From the NCBI GenBank assembly GCA_902627615.1, contig CACOJW010000014.1:1-40071 (forward strand): a stretch of DNA of 40,071 nucleotides, in the 5' to 3' direction. This document shows positions 24,408-32,131 of the stretch, one piece after another. Numbering within the stretch: the stretch's first letter is position 1; every line of letters starts with the position of its first letter. This stretch comes from an uncultured marine group III euryarchaeote. GTDB taxonomy: Archaea > Thermoplasmatota > Poseidoniia > MGIII > CG-Epi1. A program made the position numbers and the translations under genes. A model generated the notes under the pieces. That model made no database searches, was not told the DNA's origin, and saw nothing but the letters and a program-made list of their open reading frames with translations.

Positions 24408-25545
24408 ACAGAACAAAACCACTGATATTTTATTTGATTTATTCAAATTCGTTCTTTTGTTTTTAGATAAATGCTTTCCTAAAGATGATAAAATTTTACT
24501 CTTTCCTGTTAGAAACGTAGATGATTATAGGGATAATTTGAGGTTTTGTTACGATTTTGCAGCATCTTCTTCAGAATTTAATTGTATTTTATTGTGTTAC
24601 AGTAAAGAATCATTTGGTCATGAAAGATTTATTTCATTTTACAGCTTTCGAGGAATTTTATATTGGATAAGAGCAAGATCTATTTTTATACATCATGGAA
24701 CTGATGACATACCTTATTTTAGTTCTATTGATTTTCGTAGAAGAAAATTGATTAATTTATGGCATGGTATACCTTTGAAAGGAATAGGATTTCAGGATTC
24801 TAAAGCAGATATTGGCAAACTCAAAAAAGAGTTTAAATTATATGCAGGAATTATTTGCAGTTCAAAATTAGATCAATTGGCGATGCAGGCTTCTTTTGGG
24901 TTACCAAAGGAAAAAATTTGGATTACAGGTTTGCCAAGAAACGATTCTTTAATGCAGGAGATTAACTCTTTACCAGATGATTTAGTTAAACAATCAGAAT
25001 GGATTCAAGAACAAGTAGGAGATAAGAAAATGGTACTTTACATGCCTACTTGGCGTAAGACTCCTTCAAGTGATATTTTTTCTAAAGATGAATTTACAAA
25101 ATTAAATCAATCCTTAAAAGATAATAATGCAGTATTGGTTGTAAAAAATCATCCTAATACGAAACCATTTAATTTTAGAGAACGAGATATTATTGATATT
25201 TCCAATTCACCTTGCAATGAGGTGTCTGTATTACTTAGAAATGCCGATATTTTAGTAACTGATTATTCTAGTGTTTGGGTTGATTATTTATTGCTGGATC
25301 GTCCAATAGTAAGTTACTGCTATGATTTTGATGCTTATAGAAAAGATCCGGGATTTATTTATGATTATGAAAATATTTTTCCAGAAAAGATAAATTTAAC
25401 ATTTGACTCCTTTCTTTTAAATTTAGAGAAATCTTTAGAAGAAAGTAGTATTAGCGATAAGCAAAATAGATTAAAGCAGTTGTTTCATGAAAACCTAGAT
25501 GGTAAAAATTCAGAAAGAATTTATGCGAAGTTGGTAGGGAATTAA
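24397..25545 (+). CDS. CDP-glycerol glycerophosphotransferase-like protein (TagB/TagF family)
   Basis: 382 residues matching PF04464. The catalytic His of LWHGIPLKG and the second conserved His of VVKNHPNTKPF are present, with YMPTWR and the donor-binding ADILVTDYSSVWVDYLLLDRPIV block. The family transfers polyol-phosphate from CDP-glycerol or CDP-ribitol in teichoic acid synthesis. Together with the TagD-like gene it suggests that this archaeon makes a phosphopolyol-containing glycan. It overlaps the GT4 gene by 11 bp and is 1 nt from the flippase. Confidence 0.85.
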   Translation: MIFRQNKTTDILFDLFKFVLLFLDKCFPKDDKILLFPVRNVDDYRDNLRFCYDFAASSSEFNCILLCYSKESFGHERFISFYSFRGILYWIRARSIFIHHGTDDIPYFSSIDFRRRKLINLWHGIPLKGIGFQDSKADIGKLKKEFKLYAGIICSSKLDQLAMQASFGLPKEKIWITGLPRNDSLMQEINSLPDDLVKQSEWIQEQVGDKKMVLYMPTWRKTPSSDIFSKDEFTKLNQSLKDNNAVLVVKNHPNTKPFNFRERDIIDISNSPCNEVSVLLRNADILVTDYSSVWVDYLLLDRPIVSYCYDFDAYRKDPGFIYDYENIFPEKINLTFDSFLLNLEKSLEESSISDKQNRLKQLFHENLDGKNSERIYAKLVGN

Positions 25546-25546
25546 T

Positions 25547-27016
25547 ATGGATCTATCTAGAAAAATTATAATTTTAATTTATGGTAGAGCCTTCTCTTTT
25601 TTGATTAGCTTAGCTATACCTATAGCATTAACGAGATTGCTTTTGAAGGAAGACTATGGAACTTATCAACAGTTAGTCATGATTTATTCAGTAATTCAAG
25701 CAATTTTATTGCTAGGAATTCCTCAATCTTTACTCTATTATTATCCTAGAAATGAATCAGAGGCTCATCCCCTTCTTGTAAAACAAACTTGGTCTATAGT
25801 TGGATTTTCATCTTTGTTTGTAATTTTAACATCGCTGGGAATTTCACAGGGGATGGAAATTTTAGAATCAGAGCATCATCTTCAACCTTTTATTTTTTTG
25901 ATAGGAATATACACAGGAATTATGCTTTTAGTTCTGCCTCTTCAAAATCTACTGGTTTTAGAGGGTAAGGAATCGTTAGCGATGCAATGCATGATTGGTT
26001 TTACTGTAATTGATATCATAGTTTTGCCTTCAGCAGCCTGGCTAAATCCTTCAACTTTGGGAATGGTATATGGAATAATAGCTACAGCTATTACAAAGGC
26101 AGTTATAGTTTTAGTTTATATTTATTTAAATTATCTAAACAAAGCATATGTAGGTAATACATTTTACAAAGAACAATTAGCATATGGAATACCTGTTGGT
26201 TTAACAGCAATGATTTATGTAATAAATGTGAACATTGACAAATACTTAGTGGCTATGTTTTTTTCAACTTCAGTATTTGGAGTTTATTATTTAGGTTCAC
26301 TTTGGGCTCCAATTTTTGGTTGGTTTACTCAATCAGCTTCACAAGTAATCACACCTCGTTTGTCTAAAGCTCATAAAGAAAATAATTTAGTTGAAATGAG
26401 AAATTTATATAATAAAAGCATAGAAAAGCTTTCATTCCTATTTTTTCCTTTAACTATTTTCTTAATACTTATGGCAGAACCTTTGATAATTACGATGTTT
26501 ACTGGAAAGTATGAGGATGCAATTCCTATTTTTACAATATATATGACTTTGTTGCCCACCTATTCATTTAGAATTGGTTGGATTTTGATGGCCAGTGGCC
26601 AAACAAAGTTTTTGCTACGTCTAGCAATTATAGTCTCAGTAATAAATATTGTACTTAGTTATTTTTTAATTACTAATCTCGAAGGCGATAATCGTTTACT
26701 TGGCATACCTTTTGCCACAGTAACAGTTACTTGGTTGTCAACTTTTGCAATTATGTACCAATCCATGCATACATTAGATGTAAAAATTGTAGATGCATAT
26801 CCTTGGAGTAAAATTTTTTCAATATTATTTATATCTTTAATTTCCGCAGTTCCTCTTTTTATGATACTTTCATTTGATATCTCTGAGGTTTATCTTTTGA
26901 TTACTAGTTTTTTAGTATATGGAGTAATTTTCCTCTATCTTACGTTTAGAATGGAAATATGGGGAGAAGCTGAAATTAGATTATTGAATTCCTTTTTTTC
27001 TCTAAAAAATAGCTAG
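25547..27016 (+). CDS. Polysaccharide flippase (Wzx/RfbX-like, MOP superfamily)
   Basis: 489 residues with about 13-14 membrane helices. The start (DLSRKIIILIYGRAFSFLISLAIPIALTRLL) and LLKEDYGTYQQ match the oligosaccharide flippase family, and a long LRIG-type central loop is absent. It presumably moves the lipid-linked product of the three genes upstream across the membrane. It is the last gene of the plus-strand run and overlaps the convergent DsrE-like gene by 15 bp. Confidence 0.87.
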   Translation: MDLSRKIIILIYGRAFSFLISLAIPIALTRLLLKEDYGTYQQLVMIYSVIQAILLLGIPQSLLYYYPRNESEAHPLLVKQTWSIVGFSSLFVILTSLGISQGMEILESEHHLQPFIFLIGIYTGIMLLVLPLQNLLVLEGKESLAMQCMIGFTVIDIIVLPSAAWLNPSTLGMVYGIIATAITKAVIVLVYIYLNYLNKAYVGNTFYKEQLAYGIPVGLTAMIYVINVNIDKYLVAMFFSTSVFGVYYLGSLWAPIFGWFTQSASQVITPRLSKAHKENNLVEMRNLYNKSIEKLSFLFFPLTIFLILMAEPLIITMFTGKYEDAIPIFTIYMTLLPTYSFRIGWILMASGQTKFLLRLAIIVSVINIVLSYFLITNLEGDNRLLGIPFATVTVTWLSTFAIMYQSMHTLDVKIVDAYPWSKIFSILFISLISAVPLFMILSFDISEVYLLITSFLVYGVIFLYLTFRMEIWGEAEIRLLNSFFSLKNS

Positions 27017-27358
27017 TTGCCACCCTTTACTAACGACTTGGCTTATTCTTTTAGGAGCAGATGAATTTGTAAATTTGTAATCCTTCATAGAAGCAGTTAA
27101 CCCTTTCTCATTGATAGATGCGCCACATGTGAATACAGGAGCACCTAGTTCATGAATTACTCCTATGGATGTTTGAATATTATTTCTATATTCTTCTTCA
27201 CCTTCTCGTAGCCATTCAACACCTTCACCCTGTAGCATGAGTGCTACACCATGTGTCCCCTCGCCGGTTTGATATTCAGCCATTCTAAGCCCTTCAGTAG
27301 CACGTTGGTAATTTTCAGGACCGCTAATAATTATGTAGAGGATTCCTTTAGAGGCCAT
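27002..27358 (-). CDS. DsrE/DsrF-like family protein
   Basis: 118 residues with a DsrE-like alpha/beta fold: a YIIISGPENYQRATEGLRMA opening strand-helix, ALMLQGEGVEWL, and the single Cys in APVFTCGASINEKGL where sulfur-relay relatives carry the reactive Cys. No Dsr or Tus partners are nearby, so a sulfur-transfer role is uncertain. Its ATG overlaps the stop of the DtxR-type gene by 1 nt, so it is co-transcribed and probably iron-regulated with it. Confidence 0.7.
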   Translation of the reverse strand: MASKGILYIIISGPENYQRATEGLRMAEYQTGEGTHGVALMLQGEGVEWLREGEEEYRNNIQTSIGVIHELGAPVFTCGASINEKGLTASMKDYKFTNSSAPKRISQVVSKGWQLAIF

Positions 27359-28017
27359 TAATTTTGAAGTATTATTTTTGCAGCCAAATCGCTATCTAAA
27401 GATAAAGTACTTTCCTCAGTTTCAATATCATATGTTTTACCATCCGATTTTTTAACAATTATGTTGCGACCCGGAGATAACCCTGCACCACTCAGAGTTT
27501 CAGTCAATTCGCTTTTTTCTAAAACAAGACGAACTTTACCTGTTTTACCTTCTTTGAAATTAATTAAGGATACAAATTCAGGTTCTTCTTCAGCTTCAAT
27601 ATTTACCTTATGACAAAATAAATCAGATTCGTCATCGTAGTCTATGCCTAAGAAAGAGCTTAGTTTTTTTTCCACATCCTTTGTTAAAATGTGTTCCATT
27701 CTGCAAGCGACTTCTGCAGCTTCTTCTTTTTCCACACCAAGTATTTCAGTTAAGAATCGCTTTAGCATATTGAACCTGTGATCAATAACATTTGCAACAT
27801 GTTGCCCTTGTTTTGTTAAATGGACGCCATGGTAGGGTTCATAATCTACTAGTCCAATTTCTCCTAAGCGTTGAATCATCTCAGTAACGCTAGCAGGTTT
27901 TAATTCAGTTTTAGCAGATAAATCTGAGGTTCTTACGCGTTCACCGTTTGATGCTAACTCATTGATATTTTTTATCATCATTTCAGCACTTTCAGATAGA
28001 GCATCCATCATTGCCAT
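27358..28017 (-). CDS. DtxR/IdeR-type iron-dependent repressor
   Basis: 219 residues. A winged helix (about 20-72, LSAKTELKPASVTEMIQRLGEIGLVDYEPYHGVHLT), dimerisation and metal-binding domain (75-150), and a C-terminal SH3/FeoA-like domain (about 155-218). Primary-site Cys105, Glu108 and His109 in ACRMEH match DtxR Cys102-Glu105-His106; the Mn-type MntR has Glu at the Cys position, so iron is the likely co-repressor. The HRxxE ancillary motif is altered (HRFNMLKRFL, two residues longer, with Lys for Glu). A TATA at about 28038-28047 gives a leaderless start at 28017, and a 20-bp iron box lies directly upstream, implying autoregulation. Confidence 0.9.
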   Translation of the reverse strand: MAMMDALSESAEMMIKNINELASNGERVRTSDLSAKTELKPASVTEMIQRLGEIGLVDYEPYHGVHLTKQGQHVANVIDHRFNMLKRFLTEILGVEKEEAAEVACRMEHILTKDVEKKLSSFLGIDYDDESDLFCHKVNIEAEEEPEFVSLINFKEGKTGKVRLVLEKSELTETLSGAGLSPGRNIIVKKSDGKTYDIETEESTLSLDSDLAAKIILQN

Positions 28018-28060
28018 AATCGTCGATACAACCCTCGTTATAAAAAATACATCATGATGG

Positions 28061-28080
28061 AATTTAGGCCCCCCTAAATT
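28061..28080. promoter_or_regulatory. 20-bp iron box between dtxR-type gene and FEA1-like gene
   Basis: AATTTAGG-CCCC-CCTAAATT, perfect arms of eight bases and the longest such palindrome in the window. It lies just upstream of the regulator's TATA on the minus strand and abuts the plus-strand TATA (TTATATATA, about 28079-28087), so one bound dimer could affect both directions. Confidence 0.85.
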
Positions 28081-28096
28081 ATATATACAGGCATTT

Positions 28097-28112
28097 TTTA
28101 GGCTAACCTAAA
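28097..28112. promoter_or_regulatory. Second iron box, FEA1-like promoter
   Basis: TTTAGG-CTAA-CCTAAA, a near-ideal DtxR/IdeR core. It covers the expected transcription start (about 25 nt after the TATA at 28079-28087) and merges with the next box. Confidence 0.85.
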
Positions 28113-28127
28113 TTAGGGTAACCTAAA
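28112..28127. promoter_or_regulatory. Third iron box, FEA1-like promoter
   Basis: ATTAGG-GTAA-CCTAAA: TTAGG/CCTAA arms with the same four-base spacer, sharing position 28112 with the second box. Two regulator dimers could bind side by side, an arrangement known for DtxR-family repressors on tandem sites. Confidence 0.75.
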
Positions 28128-28141
28128 TTTTGGTGAGAAAA

Positions 28142-29257
28142 ATGAAACTGAAAAACAGTGCTATGTTTTTAGCAATGCTTGTCGTAATATCGGCATTCAC
28201 AGGATGTCTTAGCGACGATGAAGAAGATGCAGCAAACTCAGATCCAGGAGAAGATGGTGGTTATGAGTATGCAACTAATGTAGATTCCCATCGGTTACTC
28301 GTTGAAGATGTTTGTGATATAAAAGCTCTAGCAGAGGAACACAAATGGTCTGAAATAGAAACTATCTACAAAGACGGTGTTCACTCGGACAAGGGAAGTT
28401 CAATGAGAACTTTACAAGGTTTTGCTTCTGCTGAAGGCAAAATGCACCCCTATGATGATTACTATAACCAAACAGGCTCCATTGATGCTTTCGTAATGTC
28501 TGCTATCAAAGGAACCGGTCAGTTTGAAGGTAAGTCTGATGCCGTTAGAGAACAAGCAGTTGAAAAAGGAATTCAAAATGTCTTATTGACTGCATACGTT
28601 ATACATGAATTGAACACAGCTATCGATAAGGAAACTAAAGGAACAGCTAATGCAGTTCACAATTGGGATGAAGGCTGGGCCTTTTTCCACGGTTCATCAC
28701 CAGGCTGCGGACCATATGCTACTGGTGGAAAGAGAGCCGGTAACTTTAACACAGCTAACCCAAGTTTAGCTATTCTTGAGGAAATGAAAGCAGGTAGAGA
28801 TGTATTGAATAATGATGGTATTACAACTGAGCAAGATCATGCAGATGCAGTTGTAAAGAACCTAGTTATCACCTACTCACAAGCTGCAATCAGATACGCA
28901 AGCAAAATGACAACTGATGAAACAATAGAGGCAGCCCAAACCCACCAAGCAGAAGGAATGGCTTTCTGGATGGTTATTGAGCCTCTCGCAGCAGCTCACA
29001 CATCTGGATGTTACAACTCTGACACCCATCAAGCTGAACATACAGATGCAGCAACCTGCGCAGCCAAAGAAGGAAACCACACGTGGATTCCAAATTGGGG
29101 TGCTAATTCCATAAATTCAAAAGTATATGATTTAGAAATGGATTTAGAACAGAAAAGAACCGATGAGTTTGATTTCAAAGGTGAAGTAGAGAGACATCTA
29201 CAACCTGTTTGGGCTCACTACGGAATAACAGCTACAGATATTGGTGAACTCCAATAA
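28142..29257 (+). CDS. FEA1/phytotransferrin-like iron-assimilation lipoprotein
   Basis: 371 residues from the ATG at 28142, chosen because GGTGAG lies 4 nt upstream; an in-frame TTG at 28130 is weaker. Lipobox FTGC (Cys22) is followed by an acidic linker. The mature part resembles the algal low-iron-inducible FEA1/phytotransferrin family: IETIYKDGVHSDKGSSMRTLQGFA (74-95), GKSDAVREQAVEKGIQ (130-145), IHELNTA (154-160) and NWDEGWAFFHGSSPGCGPYAT (174-194). FEA1-type proteins bind ferric iron outside the cell. Three iron boxes in the promoter and the divergent DtxR-type gene fit this. The family call rests on remembered motifs and needs a profile search. An imelysin/EfeO-like iron protein is the main alternative. 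Confidence 0.7.
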   Translation: MKLKNSAMFLAMLVVISAFTGCLSDDEEDAANSDPGEDGGYEYATNVDSHRLLVEDVCDIKALAEEHKWSEIETIYKDGVHSDKGSSMRTLQGFASAEGKMHPYDDYYNQTGSIDAFVMSAIKGTGQFEGKSDAVREQAVEKGIQNVLLTAYVIHELNTAIDKETKGTANAVHNWDEGWAFFHGSSPGCGPYATGGKRAGNFNTANPSLAILEEMKAGRDVLNNDGITTEQDHADAVVKNLVITYSQAAIRYASKMTTDETIEAAQTHQAEGMAFWMVIEPLAAAHTSGCYNSDTHQAEHTDAATCAAKEGNHTWIPNWGANSINSKVYDLEMDLEQKRTDEFDFKGEVERHLQPVWAHYGITATDIGELQ

Positions 29258-29486
29258 ATAAGCAAAAGATAGTGCTGTCCTCGTTTAATGCGTCCCAGCT
29301 AAAAGGCGAGGAAATCACGCCTTGCTCATTTTGAGCAAACACCTCAGAGTTCCAGTGATGTAAGGGGAACTAGTGCGCCCAGTACGGAGGACTCCTGAGG
29401 TTATATCAAAAAGACTATATTCAGGCTTCTTAATATAGTCAATATAGTAGCTCAAATAAGCTTGAGCAAGTAACGAGGAAATAAAT
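29258..29486 (+). ncRNA. Hairpin-rich intergenic region before trxA, candidate structured RNA or leader
   Basis: 229 nt without a credible reading frame, containing five stems: TCCTCG/CGAGGA (29278-29283, 29307-29312); TTGCTCA/TGAGCAA (29322-29338, 3-nt loop); an outer CCTCAG/CTGAGG (29342-29347, 29395-29400) enclosing AGTTCC/GGAACT (29348-29353, 29366-29371); GACTATATT/AATATAGTC (29413-29421, 29432-29440); and GCTCAA/TTGAGC (29450-29455, 29462-29467). The AGTTCC arm could instead extend the outer stem by pairing with GGACT near 29389, so two exclusive folds are possible. It is more GC-rich in the middle than its surroundings. No known class was recognised, and transcription is not shown. Confidence 0.4.
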
Positions 29487-29801
29487 ATGAGTACAATAAA
29501 AGTAACAGATATAGACTTTCAAGAGATTCTTCAGAATAATGATTTAGTGTTAGTTGATTTTTGGGCACCCTGGTGTGGTCCGTGTAAGGCAATTGCTCCC
29601 GTTTTAGAAGAAATAGCTAATGAAAATTCAAATGTAGTTATTGCAAAGATGAATACAGATGAGAACCCTAATACAGCATCACAACATGGTATTATGTCAA
29701 TACCAACTATGATGATTTTTAAGAACGGGGAATTAGTCGATAGATTAGTTGGTGCAATGCCAAAACCATCTATAATGGAAAAACTACAAGTCCACTTTTA
29801 G
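29487..29801 (+). CDS. trxA: Thioredoxin
   Basis: 104 residues, full-length single-domain thioredoxin. The active site WCGPC is in DFWAPWCGPCKAIAPVL, the cis-Pro in SIPTMMIF, and the fold ends with KPSIMEKLQ. It is a cytoplasmic disulphide reductant, kept reduced by a thioredoxin reductase not encoded here. An AACGAGGAA ribosome site precedes the ATG, and the upstream 229 nt are strongly structured. It overlaps the convergent subtilase gene by 4 bp. Confidence 0.93.
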   Translation: MSTIKVTDIDFQEILQNNDLVLVDFWAPWCGPCKAIAPVLEEIANENSNVVIAKMNTDENPNTASQHGIMSIPTMMIFKNGELVDRLVGAMPKPSIMEKLQVHF

Positions 29802-32122
29802 TTTCCAACAAATGGTCTTCTGGCCCAAACGACAAAAGCCATAATTCCTATTCCAAAGCCTATTGTGCCAGCAGCCATAGCAGCATTTCTAACATTCCAA
29901 AAGCCACTTTCTTCATTTACAGAGACAATTTCACTTTGTGCTCCAAGCCTACTTAGATTAAATGCGTTAAATGCCATTTCAATGAAGTTAGTTCCATTGT
30001 AGGCTGATGAAGGTTCACCAAATTCTAATTTTGATATACATGCTTGGCTATGCGTGTTCATATTGACTCCATCTGTAGAACATGCATAATCGCCATAATT
30101 AGTCAAATTTTCATCTACGTAGTGGTTTCCTGAAGCCATAATTAATCTAACGTTTACGTCATAAGGGACACGAGGCTCCCAAAATTCTTCAAGAGTTGCA
30201 CCTTGGTTAGGCTTTATTCCTACAGCAGTTCCTTCGATGCCGAATACCCAAAGGTGGCCGCTACTAGAATCATCTACCGAGATAGTGTATTCCTTAGCGT
30301 TAGTGTTAGTTCCTAGACTTTGTGAATTATCATTTGATCCATCACTATTGATGTCTATTGATAATTCTAAGTCTGCAACAGTAAACCTATCTGTGTTTAC
30401 TTGGGGATAAGATAATACTATTTCAGCGCTTAAAGTTCCCTCTGGAACGTGTAGGTAGTGAGTAGAGTCTGTAACATATGTACCGCTGCTACCTACGAAA
30501 TAAGCCCATTCACCTTTCCATTCAGCTTTTAGCGTATCGGTATATTTCTTAGCTTTGTGAACATGGGATATGCCTAGCATTGCATCTCTTGCATCAAACA
30601 CAGTTACATCTTCACCAGCATTTCTCATACTCTCTAAGGTCAATGCCATTTGAACTGCATATTTCGTATCAATCAAACCATGACCTTGTCCCCAATCATG
30701 CTTCATTCCTGTGTTACTTACGGTTCCATTAGCATTTGATTGACCGCCTTCAATGTATCTTCCTGAAAGTTCTAAAATTAATTCAGCTTCAGAAATAAAA
30801 GTATCTATTCTATCACCGTACCACTCCCCCTCGAGGGTTTCATGATCTTCGTAAATATAGTTTGCAATACCTAATGATGGCGCAGCTTGATACAATAGTG
30901 TTGCTACTCCAGCAATGTGTGGTGTTGCCATAGAAGTTCCAGATATAGCCATGTAGTATAGGTCGTCATCAGAAGGACGTTGAATTATATCAATAAGTGT
31001 TGCTCGAGGTGCTGTTGCCCATATTTCGACACCTGGAGCCCCGATATCAGGCCATGTTTGTGGTTTAGTCATATCTCCTCTAGATGAGAATCCTGCGATT
31101 CCGGAACCATCGTGTTCAAGGGCTGCAACGCCAATTACAAGAGGGATACTTGCATACGGATTTGTTTGTAAATCACTACCATCTCCTCCTGAATTTCCTG
31201 CAGCAAATACTGAAACTACATTGTTATCGTATTGTAAATTTAGAACAGCTTGAGAAATAGCATTAGATGGATCATATTCTGAACCCGAACTTCCCCAGGA
31301 ATTTGAAGTAACTCTAATATTCAATGGATTTGCATCAGGTCTAGAATTATCGTATACCCACTCGAAAGCTTCAACTGCGTTATCAATGAATGCAATGTCT
31401 CCAACTCCCATTCCAACTAATGTTGCGCCAGGAGCTACTCCTTTCTTAGCTCCAGCAGAGGCATCACCATTACCGCCAACTGTTCCAGCACAGTGAGTAC
31501 CATGTCCGCTTGAGGTATCAGAATTTTCAGCTTCTATCCACGTTCTTGTTGCTCTATCAAATTTGTAAGATACAGTTTTACCTTCGTCGTAATCAAAATC
31601 AGGATGACCTGCGTCAACACCAGTATCAATAATTACTGCAGCTACTCCAGTTCCATCAATATATGTATGTTGATCTGCCTGATCTGCAATAACTTGTTCA
31701 TTTTCATTAATAATAACTGTTTGCCAAGTTTCTACTGCGTTAATAACTCTCGTGGTATCTTGCATGTAGTATTCCATTTGTGAATTATGTTCTATCCAAA
31801 AGATATCTTCTTGTTTGCTTAAATCTTTAATCTGTGATGCAGTACCTTTAGCAAAAAACCCATCAATAAATTCAAAAATACTAATAACTTCAATTCCAAT
31901 TCCTTCGGCTGTTTTCAGGTGTTGTTCAGTAAGTTCAGGACGATATTGTACTATAAATTCAATTTGTGTAGTAGCATCTGCGTTGTTTATAGCTCTAACT
32001 ATGTTTGGATGTAAAATATCTTCATTTACATAAGCAGATGTAACAGTTGGGCTCGTAATGAGTAGCGCAATTGTAATTAGAGACCATATACGTGTCATAA
32101 CTGGTTTGTGCTTTACAGACAT
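29798..32122 (-). CDS. Secreted subtilisin-like serine protease (S8), C-terminally anchored
   Basis: 774 residues. Signal peptide (about 8-30), an I9-type inhibitor propeptide (about 53-115), then the S8 catalytic domain with Asp166 (VIIDTGVDAGHPDFD), His207 (SSGHGTHCAG), oxyanion Asn310 (FAAGNSGGDG) and Ser397 (SGTSMATPH). A beta-sandwich follows, with HLWVFGIEGTAVGIKP near 610-650. The C-terminal hydrophobic helix (about 745-765) and ArgArg tail anchor it outside the cell. It probably degrades environmental protein, a typical trait of heterotrophic marine archaea. The stop overlaps trxA by 4 bp. Confidence 0.93.
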   Translation of the reverse strand: MSVKHKPVMTRIWSLITIALLITSPTVTSAYVNEDILHPNIVRAINNADATTQIEFIVQYRPELTEQHLKTAEGIGIEVISIFEFIDGFFAKGTASQIKDLSKQEDIFWIEHNSQMEYYMQDTTRVINAVETWQTVIINENEQVIADQADQHTYIDGTGVAAVIIDTGVDAGHPDFDYDEGKTVSYKFDRATRTWIEAENSDTSSGHGTHCAGTVGGNGDASAGAKKGVAPGATLVGMGVGDIAFIDNAVEAFEWVYDNSRPDANPLNIRVTSNSWGSSGSEYDPSNAISQAVLNLQYDNNVVSVFAAGNSGGDGSDLQTNPYASIPLVIGVAALEHDGSGIAGFSSRGDMTKPQTWPDIGAPGVEIWATAPRATLIDIIQRPSDDDLYYMAISGTSMATPHIAGVATLLYQAAPSLGIANYIYEDHETLEGEWYGDRIDTFISEAELILELSGRYIEGGQSNANGTVSNTGMKHDWGQGHGLIDTKYAVQMALTLESMRNAGEDVTVFDARDAMLGISHVHKAKKYTDTLKAEWKGEWAYFVGSSGTYVTDSTHYLHVPEGTLSAEIVLSYPQVNTDRFTVADLELSIDINSDGSNDNSQSLGTNTNAKEYTISVDDSSSGHLWVFGIEGTAVGIKPNQGATLEEFWEPRVPYDVNVRLIMASGNHYVDENLTNYGDYACSTDGVNMNTHSQACISKLEFGEPSSAYNGTNFIEMAFNAFNLSRLGAQSEIVSVNEESGFWNVRNAAMAAGTIGFGIGIMAFVVWARRPFVGN

Positions 32123-32131
32123 AAAAAACTA

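Noticed and set aside
27358-28017. Manganese regulator MntR
   Set aside because: The metal site has Cys-x-x-Glu-His, not Glu-x-x-Glu-His, and all target genes look iron-related.
28142-29257. Imelysin/EfeO-type protein because of an HExxxA-like motif
   Set aside because: The GxHxxE imelysin motif is absent and several FEA1-like blocks occur in order; kept only as the alternative.
29351-29400. C/D-box small RNA (GTGATG ... CTGA)
   Set aside because: The C box is imperfect and no internal C'/D' pair is present; the stems described explain the sequence better.
29278-29440. RNase P RNA, suggested by CGAGGAAATC and a later CAGGCTT
   Set aside because: The two elements are only about 115 nt apart and the other conserved RNase P regions are not seen.
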